Positions 51,001 to 59,500 of a stretch of 64,000 bases of DNA are shown piece by piece (the stretch's first letter is position 1; each line of letters begins with the position of its first letter). The DNA is from Candidatus Babeliales bacterium (GTDB taxonomy: Bacteria > Babelota > Babeliae > Babelales > Chromulinivoraceae). The notes below the pieces were generated by a model. The model did no database searches. It was not told the DNA's origin and saw only the letters and a list, made by a program, of their open reading frames with translations. The position numbers and the translations under genes are program-made. The stretch covers positions 98,350 to 162,349 of the forward strand of contig JAGOSF010000003.1 of NCBI GenBank assembly GCA_018062405.1, written 5' to 3'.

Positions 51001-52126
51001 CTGCAGTATCAAGTGCACCACTATGAGCACCTAATCGAATCACGGTCATTTGCTCTGTTGTGACATCTGAACCTACAAGGTAAATATACCCATAGGTATC
51101 ACCAGATGATAATAAAATATCATTTAAAACATAGTTTTGATTTGGAGTACCACCTGTCGATGAAGAAAAATTTGTCCATCCAGATGGAGCGGTTGTACCA
51201 TCTGTTTGCACAGCTATAACTGTTATAACACCAGTTACAACCCCTGCTAAAATAATATTACCTTCTTGGTTGAATGCTAATTTATAAGGAGCTGTTACGT
51301 TATCCAAGGTGTGTATAAAATAAGAATTTACAGAAGAACCATTTGCATTCAATTTGATTAACTGAGCATTGTTACCAGAGTTTAATGCTAACGTATAAAT
51401 ATTATTCGATGCATCAACAATAACACTGTACAACCCATTGGTTGAGTTTGGTAAACCACTGGTGCCATTTAAAATAACAAATCCAGATGTTCCAAATGCT
51501 GTATCAACTGTTCCGTTAAGATTATAACGAGCAATTTGAGCCTTTGAGCCATTAAAACCAACAGCAATAATTTTACCCGATGATTGTTGTGCAAGCCCAC
51601 CGACAAACTGCCAGTTGGTGCTTGTCACAAAAGGAGTCAGTGTTGAACCATCTGCACTGACACGATCGATCCAGCCTGCAGTTCCTGATGTTGCTCCACC
51701 AGCAACCAACAACCTGCCTTGAGCATCAATCATCGTTGCACGAGGTGTTACCACAGCACCAAGATCAACGATCCCAGTGCCAGATCCATATGAAAGTGTT
51801 TGTAAGGTGCCTTCTGCATTATACATTGCAACTTTTGCATTAGTTGTCACCGTATCATGCGAAACCACAACTAAAAAATTACCGTTTGATAACGTTTCTA
51901 CGCCAACAGCTTTACTTCGATCCAAAATCCCATTTAAACTTAATGAAGCATCACCATCAAAAAGTGTATCAAGCGAACCAACTGCTGCTGCAGATTGAGA
52001 GTCGGTCACTTGCGGAGTAAACTGATTACCATACAAACGAGAAACTGACGGGGTTGAATCAGCATGCATCATCCCTGCGCTCAAAGCCAAGATGAACATG
52101 CTTATTACTAAAAATTGTTTCTTCAA
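42008..52126 (-). CDS. Giant D: secreted delta-60 repeat protein, 3,372 aa
   Basis: Full eight-module paralogue and the longest of the five. A signal peptide ends at about residue 22 (SAGMMHA), followed by VSRLYGNQFTPQV. Linkers lie near residues 40, 448, 927, 1358, 1766, 2165, 2545 and 2969. It ends HPDGRIFIAGSSEDAA. It is closest to E at the N-terminus (both begin MKKQFLVISM) and in module 5 (NNTGAIDLSGQTGW, where A, B and C have GQIDLS), yet its leader is closest to A. The start is TTG 52126 with AAAAAAGGAAAGATC before it. No domain other than delta-60-type repeats is visible; predicted secreted, function unknown. Confidence 0.9.
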   Translation of the reverse strand: MKKQFLVISMFILALSAGMMHADSTPSVSRLYGNQFTPQVTDSQSAAAVGSLDTLFDGDASLSLNGILDRSKAVGVETLSNGNFLVVVSHDTVTTNAKVAMYNAEGTLQTLSYGSGTGIVDLGAVVTPRATMIDAQGRLLVAGGATSGTAGWIDRVSADGSTLTPFVTSTNWQFVGGLAQQSSGKIIAVGFNGSKAQIARYNLNGTVDTAFGTSGFVILNGTSGLPNSTNGLYSVIVDASNNIYTLALNSGNNAQLIKLNANGSSVNSYFIHTLDNVTAPYKLAFNQEGNIILAGVVTGVITVIAVQTDGTTAPSGWTNFSSSTGGTPNQNYVLNDILLSSGDTYGYIYLVGSDVTTEQMTVIRLGAHSGALDTAAFNTAGTPGYNFFQTTSGGMSAVTTAALQAAALAVDGQLYVPGYQIGTVATVPATTVPYISRLNSTQYAYEIAQFPIAQEQGILDIGFGNEAAQTYSGVVNPFNGKYGSSLQQRAQQVIEIRTEATTPGTGSAPIGDILVGSNGKTNTSSASNMMLSWLTSEGDLDVTMNSAGTSPGSLSLTNSTSSYEYLTSVLQGPSGAVFVAGYASATSGGASTQAFVRTYTPTGTTSGGINWAIGDATYNNVQATALYQAVGVGYQASADRTLMFVNEGSGIGHITAYNGPSLASWGDAGSGTINSTSYGLNMGPIYGGGLINSTDRLIVAFKNSTTGRVQAAKFLPDGSALDSSFGEGTPSGVSVDLFAGTGVAPTDIAANNIRTCFNSNGDVLVAALNYTTSSLLFTLLSAETGSVDAVFGDGTGLLTVNIPDFPSLQLQDLIGVSDGTALVTFYDNAADDTMYLARIITIGGLGVAGTLDTTFNSQGSQPGVLSFQIGDRVANYNARAVTCALVQSTAGANQGNIVMSGYESVTANDATPMVLRSFGDVGSTQVMSYPLVDVNLAGTFDVAYDLVGDLGASEAKVVFTYPNDNTYEGYSLIGYDNGTTSKIARYDVTTNILDATFGTAGIYTIPGSLSGISTLSIDSKNRVIVGGTAGSTPWAYQIAADGDSSVSFGAFPAGMNQVNQILEQRSGRYIVAGRTSAPAGILVAFQSELPTPNSLSATTLAMDTTFNPLASGSVAGSYVLGLTGIYSIAINTDDTIATVFKNNNSGNYNLVVAEITANGSGLNTSFGTIGYTITGITPDSSSVCRVAISSEGKIVVAASADSGGSVAVQRFLRTAFVDTSWIGSSGAGTATYVSNLGSAGITLSDLMETTANQTIFLGYNTAQAGSPAHANGPLFACRLNATGQLDSTWNESAPITSSDSDTPGVLTFATNSVTVMNGSAMTIDGKIVAVGAQSGLTSGDPVVMYIYGDNYVTQIVQAPLASAAGVLDLTIPGGSTGALALASTITGVPQKIAIYNNSSNGSMMVASSDGTSSYVTKLNADLTVGTYGTSGIATLTGLDTINDMYLVGDVNSSTLAPILVTGSTAGAMWGANINTAGTAITYLADAGGMTTGNVIRQTSNGRILVAGYNGTSGCIAAFESITSSGVYPLDLSFGNNAGTSPNYGGGVYATGVATQIYEMAVDSYDRIYIAYLSGSDIVVQRLLANGTGIDSTFAATFTSAVNGYSSFEIRLALDEDQNQLVVVAQDGQLVNNILQVCRFSIVDGSSSGSLSNITISGRVLNVSDLFIDTAENIYVIGYSGVGNSIVARIVTTSSIAIALDTTGYAVAGGTPGIANVSAGSMSAVTAGAYSQDKRTYFVGSNGSTLGYIARLYGDIYTQEVSEAIATATVGSIDTSLQPNNTGAIDLSGQTGWLGLSGYTAYAVLVNPNNDGTAFIAFGNGANLVVGKVDADMNPVTTFGGLTTGLTTPFGMDIVNSLDLDSDANIIVAGSQGGSQKVASFTSSGELAATFATTILAANATVAVQQKSGRYIVGSYDGATGLIIAYQNQSAIAEGILPIDLTFGPAGSNGFYATGVNAPIDDLCIDSDDNIYFVYRNSGAVCLGKLTANGSGLVNAVNSSAAFNSGSIITTGITGVTQPAHIAINSEGNILVGGVLIGDGVLVETALYNGTTGIIIGSPVEVLFQDTSAVLTKLVGSGTEFYGLVYSTNSSVVSMTVFAINSSGGLDSAFNPTSGFNTSIVGSPVAMYGLSVQDDGKLVAVGYTSGVNPLLMRFFGYQYVPQFAQAPDRVAAGHLDTTMWPTTGAFPLNHTSNSTFNSLMSGYAVKRVYEAGNGIMTFVADSGNDTVIFQFLKDLTLNTAFNASGYIVYTGTYGGTTGLYVDSLGNIFMSGNNSSGSWVVALTSVGGDLPPGFITSDNLTAAYAINQQASSRVILAGLAGANGGILGYNNVGDLDATFAANGVLISGIYPFTDIAIDQWDRIITVSNQSGTVALQRANSSGSSLSSLNAGTAISTAVPDSNIKVVLDNQGNIVVAAATATGYILRSYRNDATGTGIDAYNLSIETANFILSNMYATNDNKITLVGYESTLGKVVVARFTSFDGSLNLDTTSFNASTGYLYTTIGLLDQAYDAIIHADNRIMVVGSNSSAANPYMGRAFGYPYADYVTQGPIAGVAGTINPAFGNTSPTTGTYDISTLNSILNGAQGKAIFPLANGGYYMALDNANEAANSVLIKTVGSGALDTTYNSTGIATTYAPLGVNSILQDGSGNVVLVGTTDGAGWIQRYTSAGALDTTFNGTGIIELPADTQATVALEQSLARLVVAGRNVDGDATLFAYQSLSPNGIPGTVDTTFNSTGSVPGTLSLSSAHIISCVIADNYDRLIFGLLNASGNVDLYRLTPTGELDITFGVNGVVVDAIVPIDAASALSIRVALDLQGNIVLAASDQTENSFYVRAFNNGTLTTTGGNGASVYSQLTISSLIYSPVVTNLVTSADGYALIVGTQSSANPAWIARITAGGLLDTADFNPHAVGGIAGIFQYPGSGATSHTYSGLAVNADGTLGMFGYEDSSSVYTPTLVSVYDDPYTSQQAQSPNSKAVGTNDVTFGVSPMSTGNKGIIFFGASGDGTSGQVARALGLYDNNNVVVAIDGNSATGSGTSEIMINMFDNDGIPNPNFGTAGSEIVLSNYENQYVRDMVTFTTIDGVHKAILAGYVTNSALGTTDSLLLQYILTPGLSGLDTTFGGFDGNPEGIAFGDGQSLFSVAQQSNGRIIAAGLSQNNLGLLLGYGADGKMDSSFANNGYQSSSTGEAGIYTHAIDTNNNIAFAYNDGSDNVAVARYLADGSAIDTSFAATSLITGISGNSNMKIALDSSNNVYAAAVTSTGNGITINSYDTANGDVLHSVEIIGAALGNASAVYTLGRLVVDAAGNTIITAFDSNSQQVIVIRLTPGFILDVTFNNGAGYVLYPVAYHSLSATDAMIHPDGRIFIAGSSEDAA

Positions 52127-52370
52127 GATCTTTCCTTTTTTATTGAAAACTTGGAATCCAATTTAATATTAAAAACAAAAATAAACGCGAAAAATTCGAT
52201 TAATTGACAGAGAAGATTATATCTCTTGTAAAGAAAGCCTGATTACAACATTATACAAAGCCCCCCCTGCTTTTTAATATAAATGAATAATTTCTTGAAA
52301 GGTTATGATTTTTTTCATAACAGCTATGAGTTGAAGCCTATTTTTAAAAAATAATAAAAAATAGACTTTG
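52127..52370 (-). promoter_or_regulatory. Leader and promoter region of giant D
   Basis: Related along its length to the leader of giant A. TATAAT is at 52250-52255 on the minus strand, just downstream of AAAAGCAGGGGGGG; no strong -35. A distal inverted repeat pairs AAGCCTATTTTT (52334-52345) with AAAAATAGACTT (52357-52368), 11 of 12 bases. The stretch 52371-52505 beyond it holds nothing I can name. Confidence 0.55.
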
Positions 52371-52505
52371 GCTAAAATTAATCTAAAAGTATCAGAACAA
52401 AAGGGTTTTGTTTTTCGTAAAATAAAAAAGCATACCAGTAAAATAGGATATCAACTTATTGCAGCAGCTATTCCAACGATTTTGCAACTCATAAAAAGCG
52501 ATGCA

Positions 52506-52546
52506 AAAAAGGGCCTTGAAATTTTTACTATTTCAAGACCCTTTTT
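52506..52546 (-). terminator. Terminator of the Rpn gene, GGGCCTTGAAAT hairpin copy 2
   Basis: A 17-base stem with one mismatch (52506-52522 with 52530-52546), loop TTTTACT as in copy 1, and a T-run on the minus strand. It sits 30 bases past the Rpn stop. Confidence 0.8.
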
Positions 52547-52575
52547 ATCAACAAATTACGAAGCTAATATCTTTA

Positions 52576-53415
52576 TTATTTTTTTGCTAAAGCTTCAATC
52601 TGTTCAAGAGAAAGTTCGGTCAACTCTGATATTTCAGCCACACTTTTACCTTTTTTCAAAAGTTTGATTGCAATAGCTTCTTGCACTTCTAAACGACCTT
52701 CTTGTAAGACAGAACGGTATTGAGTTAAATTTCTTTTAAAATTCAACATTTCATATTCATATTGTCGTATTTGCTCAGCCGTCCAATTATTACATTCCAT
52801 AATATGAAAAGCTTTTGTAATGATTTTAGAGTCTTTACAAGCATCTGGAACTTCTAAAAGTTTATGGGCATTTTTCAAGAAAAACATCCATTTATCAGTT
52901 TGACTTTCAAGTTCATCTTCTGTTTTATTAAATTTTGCTAACTCTATAAAATGAAGTTCAATTAAATTTGTTGATTGTTGCCCAGTATTCATATCAGTTA
53001 TCAAATGATGTGAAACTGCTTCTTTGTGACTATCAAGTAAAGTATAATCTAAAATTCCGATGACAATCACTGGCTTTAAATCAATAAATACATCTTCTCT
53101 ATCTAATTGTCGAGAAAGCAAACAAGATGCATAATATAACGCTCGATTTACAAAAAAATTTTCACGACCAGCCTGCATCTCAATAATAAACTGGCTTCCA
53201 GTTTGATCTTTACAATGAATATCTAAAATAGATTTACGCTCCTCATGGGATCGCGGCGTCTGCTCTTGCTTCATAAATGAAATGTTGGTAATAAGATTAC
53301 CATCTTTACGATCTAAAAAATTATTTAAAAAATCGATAGTCAAATTTTTATGGCGATCTTCACCAAAAATTAATTTAAATGTTGAATCTTTAGTAGGTGA
53401 TGCAAATTTATTCAT
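52576..53415 (-). CDS. Rpn-family PD-(D/E)XK nuclease / putative transposase
   Basis: The 279-aa protein belongs to the recombination-promoting nuclease / PDDEXK transposase family. It opens with the family-typical SPTKDSTFKLIFG and TIDFLNNFL. The catalytic core is D65 in LDIHCKD and E79/Q81 in FIIEMQ, followed by NRALYYASCLLSRQ. The C-terminal region ends in a small helical motif (KGKSVAEISELTELSLEQI) common in this family. Length is usual and the core intact, so it is probably functional. ATG 53415 has GAGGA 7 bases upstream and TATAAT about 20 bases further. Relatives cut DNA and stimulate RecA-independent recombination. It is a lone gene between giants D and E, flanked on both sides by related hairpins in the same orientation. 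Confidence 0.88.
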   Translation of the reverse strand: MNKFASPTKDSTFKLIFGEDRHKNLTIDFLNNFLDRKDGNLITNISFMKQEQTPRSHEERKSILDIHCKDQTGSQFIIEMQAGRENFFVNRALYYASCLLSRQLDREDVFIDLKPVIVIGILDYTLLDSHKEAVSHHLITDMNTGQQSTNLIELHFIELAKFNKTEDELESQTDKWMFFLKNAHKLLEVPDACKDSKIITKAFHIMECNNWTAEQIRQYEYEMLNFKRNLTQYRSVLQEGRLEVQEAIAIKLLKKGKSVAEISELTELSLEQIEALAKK

Positions 53416-53435
53416 TTTTCATTCCTCAAAGTAAA

Positions 53436-53441
53436 ATTATA
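53436..53441 (-). promoter_or_regulatory. TATAAT -10 box of the Rpn gene
   Basis: TATAAT on the minus strand lies 20 bases upstream of the ATG and is preceded by CTTCATACTTAAAAACAAG. The first 15 bases of that string also precede the TATAAT of the 84-aa gene near 6882. Confidence 0.5.
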
Positions 53442-53480
53442 CTTGTTTTTAAGTATGAAGCTGTCTACAGAAAATGCAAA

Positions 53481-53516
53481 AAAGGGCCTTGAAATATTCA
53501 TTATTTCAAAGCCCTT
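53481..53516 (-). terminator. GGGCCTTGAAAT hairpin copy 3
   Basis: AAAGGGCCTTGAAAT (53481-53495) pairs with ATTTCAAAGCCCTT (53503-53516), with one mismatch. Together with copy 2 it brackets the Rpn gene; both are preceded by ATGCAAAAAAGGG. It may be the second terminator of giant E. Confidence 0.7.
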
Positions 53517-53554
53517 CTTTTTTTTAAGAGATCAGAAAAGAAATTCAACCTGCT

Positions 53555-53582
53555 GGTTGGCCATAATTTTTTATGACCAACC
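53555..53582 (-). terminator. Terminator hairpin of giant E
   Basis: GGTTGGCCATAA (53555-53566) pairs with TTATGACCAACC (53571-53582), loop of four, one G-U pair in minus-strand RNA. Homologous to the hairpin after giant C. Confidence 0.7.
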
Positions 53583-53598
53583 AACTTGAGAAAAATTC

Positions 53599-56500
53599 CT
53601 AAGCTTCGCTACCAGATACCAAGATTCGACCATCTGGGTGAATCATTGCATCGGTTGCAATCTGACTTGAAGTTCCACCAGCCACAGCATAAGCTATGTA
53701 ACCTGTGCTATTGAATGTTGTATCCAATTCAAGCGCAGTTGTTAATCGAACAACAACGATTTGCTGAGCATTACTGTCATACGCTGCAATAATTGTGTTA
53801 CCAGCAGCATCAACAAGTAATCTACCAAGTGTGTAAACAGCTGAAGCATTACCAAGAGCTGTTCCAGTCAAGGTTTTTGTATCAGATTCTGTACCACTTG
53901 CTGCAGCATAGATTTTAACCATGATTGAATTGCCAGAAGCTATAACACCTGCTGCATACACATTATTACTACTATCAACAGCAACTTTCATATTTGTGTT
54001 GCCTGAGATTGTAGCAATAGCTGTTGAAGCTGTAAATGTAGAGTCAAGAGCAGAACCATCTGCTAAATAACGAGCTACAACAACTGTGTTAGCGCTATTG
54101 TATGCAAACACAATGTTATTGTTGGTATCAACTGCATGAGTATAAATACCAGTAGAACCTGTATCTACAGATTGATAACCATTGTTTGCAAATGAGTTAT
54201 CCATTTTACCATTTGCTGTATAACCAAGCAACAGACCTGTTAAAGTCCCTTGCGTTAAACCTGCAGCAATAATACGACCATTTGATTGTTGAGCTACAGA
54301 ATATAATGCTTGCCCATCACCAAATGCAACACCTGAAGGATTACCATCGAATCCACCAAATGATGTATCAAGCCCAGATGCGCCTGGAGTTAAAACATAC
54401 TGTAATAACAACGAGTCTGATGTACCCAATGTGCTATTTTCTACATACCCTGCAAGAATCGCTTTGTGAACGCCTGCAACGGTTGTAAATGTCACCATGT
54501 CACGAACATACTGATTTTCATAATTGCTTAATGCAATTTCTGAACCTGCAGTACCAAAGGTAGGGTTTGCAATACCATCATTATCAAACATATTGATCAT
54601 GATTTCTGAAGTACCAGCGCCTATTGCTGAGTTACCATCGATTGCAACAACAATATTATTGTCATCGTACAATGCTAAAGCTCGTGCTGTTTGAAGTGAC
54701 GCTGCGTTTCCAGAAGCACCAAAGAACTTGATACCGTCGGTTACAACATTTGATGAACCAGCACCAAGTGTCGCATCGATTGTTCCAACTGCTTTTGAAT
54801 CCGGAGACTGAGCTTGCTGTGATGTGTACGGATCATCGTAAACGCTCACAAGAAGCGGAACATCAGTAGTATTATCTTGATAACCAAGCATACCTAACGT
54901 ACCATCTGCATTCACTGCAAGACCGTAGAATAAGTGAGGAACTAAAGTACTTCTTGCATATTTATAAATACCTTGAACACCACCGATAGCAGCTGGATTA
55001 AATGATGTATCTAAAGCACCACCACCTGTTATACGAGCAATCCATCCAGAGGTAGCAATATTACCAACAACTAACGCATAACCGTCAGCAGAAGTAATCA
55101 AGTTCGTTACAGTTGGACCAGTCAATGAACTGATATTCAACTGAGCATAAACAGCAAGACCGTTACCACCAGTTGTTGTTAAAACTCCGTTATCAAATGC
55201 CGCAACTGAGAATGTATCTGCAGTTGAACTATTTGATGCAACAATAATATTGCCTGCTTGGTCAAGAGCAACGTATGAAGCTCCTGCTGCAGATGTAATT
55301 GCACCAGCAACAACACCATCAGTACCAAAGGTAATATCTAATTCACCTGTTGGTGTTAATCGGTAAAGATCAACAGCACCAGCATTTAAAACTGAGAATA
55401 TCAAGCGATCATATTGATCGGCAATAACAGAGTATATAGTACCAGTAACTGCTGTTGAATACTGACCTGCAATAGTTCCTGTGCTATTAAATGTTGTATC
55501 TAATGCTCCAGGGTTTCCATTTGGAGACAATGATTGGAATGCAAACAATGCAGCTTTACCAGTATCATCAGAACCTGCAACAACAAGACGAGCCAATGTT
55601 TGTTCAATCGCTACAGTAGCAACGTCTGGAGTACTCAAACTCGTTAAAGCTGCATCTATATTTGTATTGAATGTTCCATCAAGCACACCAGCTGATGTGT
55701 ATCGTTTAACCCAACCAGCGCCGCCAGTTGTACCGACTAACACCACATTGCTAGAGCCATCTTCCAAGATCGAGTTCACACCAAGTGGCGCATAGGTTGT
55801 TGCAATACCTGTTGTATTGTAACTTGTATCCAACATGCCAGAAGATAATGTTTTGACCAACACAGAATTTGCAGCTGTATTTGCATTATCTAACGCCATG
55901 TAATAGCCGCCATCAGCAAGAGGTAAAATCGCTTTACCTTGTGCGCCAACAAGCACCGCATTTAATGTTGAAACATCATACGTACCTGTTGTTGGAACTG
56001 TGTTACCAAACGCAGGGTTGATTGTACCAGCAACGCCTTCTGTAGGACCTTGTGCTGTGTACGTTGCATAAGGGTAACCAAATACACGGCCCATGTAAGG
56101 ATTTGCAGCAGCTGCATTAGAACCTACAACCATAATACGGTCATCAGCATGGATAATCGCATCGTTTGCCTGATCCAATGAGCCAATTGTTGTTAATAAA
56201 TAACCTGTCGATGCATTAAAGCTTGCAGTATCAAGAGTTAATCCAGCTCCATTTGATGTAAATCGAGCAACAACAACATTGCCAGCAACTGATTCATAAC
56301 CAACTAAAGTTATTTTGTTATCATTGGTTGCATAGATATTACTTAAAATAAATGTACTACCAGCTGGAGCAATAGTTACAGGACCTGCACCAATTACTGT
56401 CATCGTAGCATCGTTATTATAACTACGTAGCACATAACCTGTTGAAGTTGCAGCAGCTACAACAATTCGGCCGCCATTATCAAGCACAGCTTTAATGTTG

Positions 56501-59500
56501 CTGCCAGAGACTGCGGTGCTAATTGCTGTACCAGCAGATGTTGTTACTGCACTTACTGCACCACTTGCAAGACCAGACGCTGTAACACGTTTAAGAACAA
56601 CAGTACCTGCGTTATTTTGAACCGTAATAATACGATCATACGCATCGATAGCGATATCAGTAACCGCTAATGCGCCACCAACATCAAGCGTACCAGTTGT
56701 TGCAAAGGTAACGTCTAACGCACCTGTGTTATTGTAGCCTTTCAAGGTTCCGTTTGTCGCACCAAGACCAGCTAAGATCACGCGGGCATTACCTTGTTGG
56801 CTAACAGCATAACCAGCTGTCAAATCAGATGTTGGAGCAAATGCTGGAGATAAATCAGCACCAGCTGAATCCATGCCAATAACCCAACTTGCACCAGAAT
56901 TCGTACCACAAATAAAGATGTTACCAAGGGTATCAACATATAATCCAGTTGTTGCACCATAGTTTGTCGCAAATGTTCTATAACCATCGCCACTAAACGC
57001 TGTGTTTAATGTCAGATCTTTTAATAATTGGAATACAACTGTATCACCACTATTATCTGCAACAAACGTCATGACGCCATTGCCAGCTTCATACACACGG
57101 CTCACTGAATAACCAGAAAGATCTGGTAATCCTGGAATATGTGCTGTTGTTAATGGGAATGCACCAGAATCTGCTGGCCACAATGTTGTATCCAACTGAC
57201 CTGCAGCAACTCTGTCTGGAGCTTGTGCATATTGAGGAACATATTCGAAACCATTAAATCTCATCAATAATGGACGAGGAGTACTGCTCACACCAACAGT
57301 AACTAATTTACCATCAGCTTGTATAGATAATCCGTACATTGCTGCTGGAGATCCAACTGTTGAAGTTGTAATACCAGAAGTTCCAAAGTTACCATCAAGC
57401 GCACCAGCTGTACCGCTAATTGCAAATACGGTCATATTTGGAGTTGTATCATATAAAACACCATAGAATTCTGTGCCAGAACCTACCAGTTTTGTCAACA
57501 CAGGAGCTGTTCCTGTAAAGATATTTGTCGGAGTTGTAGGCACAGTTTGCATTGATGCACCTGTTGAGCCATCAAACAACTGTGTTTGAACTATTGTTCC
57601 AGCTGTAGTAGCATTACCAACTAAAATATTGCCAGCACTGTTAATTGCAATGCGTGAGCCAGCTACACCAGTAAGGTTTGTTGTTACAACAGCACCGCTA
57701 TTAAATGCTACTGAACTATTTACATCATTTACTAAACCAGAACCATTTGCAGTTAATTTACCTAAGTAAACTACGTTACTTAAAGTATAGGTAAAGTAAA
57801 TATTATCGTTGCTATCAATACACAAATCATCGATTGGAGCATTGACGCCTGTTGCATAGAATCCATTTGAACCAGCTGGACCAAATGTTTGATCTACAGG
57901 CAATGTTGTTGCAGAAATTGCTGATTGATTTTGATAAGCAATGATTAAACCATTTGCTGATCCATCATAACCTGCAACAATGTAACGGCCAGACTTTTGT
58001 TGAACAACATTTGAAGCTACAGTCGAAGATACTGTTGTTGCAAAATAAGCATTCAACACACCTGCAGAGGTAAAGCTGATAACCTTTTGAGCTCCAGCAT
58101 TTGCACCACCAACAATAATATTGCTATCTGAATCAAGGTCAATACTATTAATCGTTGGCAATGTGTATCCACCTGTCAAACCAGCAGTACCAAAAGCAGT
58201 TACTGGGGTCATATCAGCATTAACTTTACCAACAATAACATCTGTCCCATCACCAAACGCGATGAAAGCTGTTCCATCATTATTTGGATTAACAAGCACA
58301 GCTTTTGCTGTATAACCAGATAACCCTGCCCAGCCTGTTTGACCAGAAAGATCGATCGCACCAGTATTGTTTGGTTGTAACGAAGTATCGATAGAACCAA
58401 CAGTTGCAGTTGCAATCGCTTCTGAAACTTCTGAAGTATAAATATCGCCGTATAGACGAGCCATGTAACCGTTTACTCCACCACCATCAGAACCTACAAG
58501 GTAGGTACGTTTGTCTGGGTCATAAGCACCAGCTATAACACCCGTCATTGAACCTGTATCAACGTTTGCAATACCTGGAGTTCCACCTGCAATTGCATAG
58601 TTAGCTGTATCAAGCGTAATAACTGTTGCTGATGTTGAAGCTATTCGAGCAACAACAGCTAAACTATCTGTTGAGTTATAACCGTTGACATAAATATTTT
58701 GAGCTGCATCAATAAACAAGTCAGATAAATTTAATACTTTTGATGCAATCGTAACTGTGCTAATTTCACCTTTAGCTACACCAGAAAGATCATATCTGCA
58801 AACTTGAATAATATTGCTTGTGCTTGTTCCATCTTGTGCCGCAACAACAAGGCGAGAGTTGGTCATATCCAAAGCTAAACGAATTTGGCTTGCTGAATAT
58901 GAATTCACTGCTGTTGTAAATGTTGCAGTACCAGCTGTACCAAATGTTGTATCTAAAGCTGTACCGTTTGCAAGTAAACGTTGAACAGCAATTGCTGAAC
59001 CAGATTTATACGCAATGTAAATTCTATCGAAAGAATCGATCGCCATATCATAAATCTGTGTCGCCACGCCTGTTGCGTACACACCACCACCATAATTTGG
59101 TGAACTATCAGCGTTATTACCAAAAGAAAGATCTAATGGATACACACCGCCAGAAGTGACTGCTCCAAACGCAGCAATAGCGCCAGATGCACTATCACCA
59201 TGATAACCAGCAACTAAAATTCTGCCGTTATTTGTTTGGCGAATCACATTACCAGTTGTCATGCCACCAGCATTTGCAAGATAGGTAATTGTAGTACCAT
59301 CTGTAGAGATATTCGCACCCCACATATGAGCGCCGCCTGTTGCATCGCTACCAGTTACATAAATTGGAGCTAATGTATCAGAATTAATGCTACCAACTAA
59401 ATACATATCATTAATTGTATCTAAGCCAGTCAAGGTCGCAACGCCAGATGTTCCGTATGTTCCTACCGTTAAATCTGCATTCAACTTCGTTACATAAGAG

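Noticed and set aside
52368..52667. Plus-strand frame of 99 codons between giant D and the Rpn gene
   Set aside because: It starts with TTG inside a leader inverted repeat, runs through the Rpn terminator hairpin and overlaps the Rpn coding end; no ribosome site or recognisable product.
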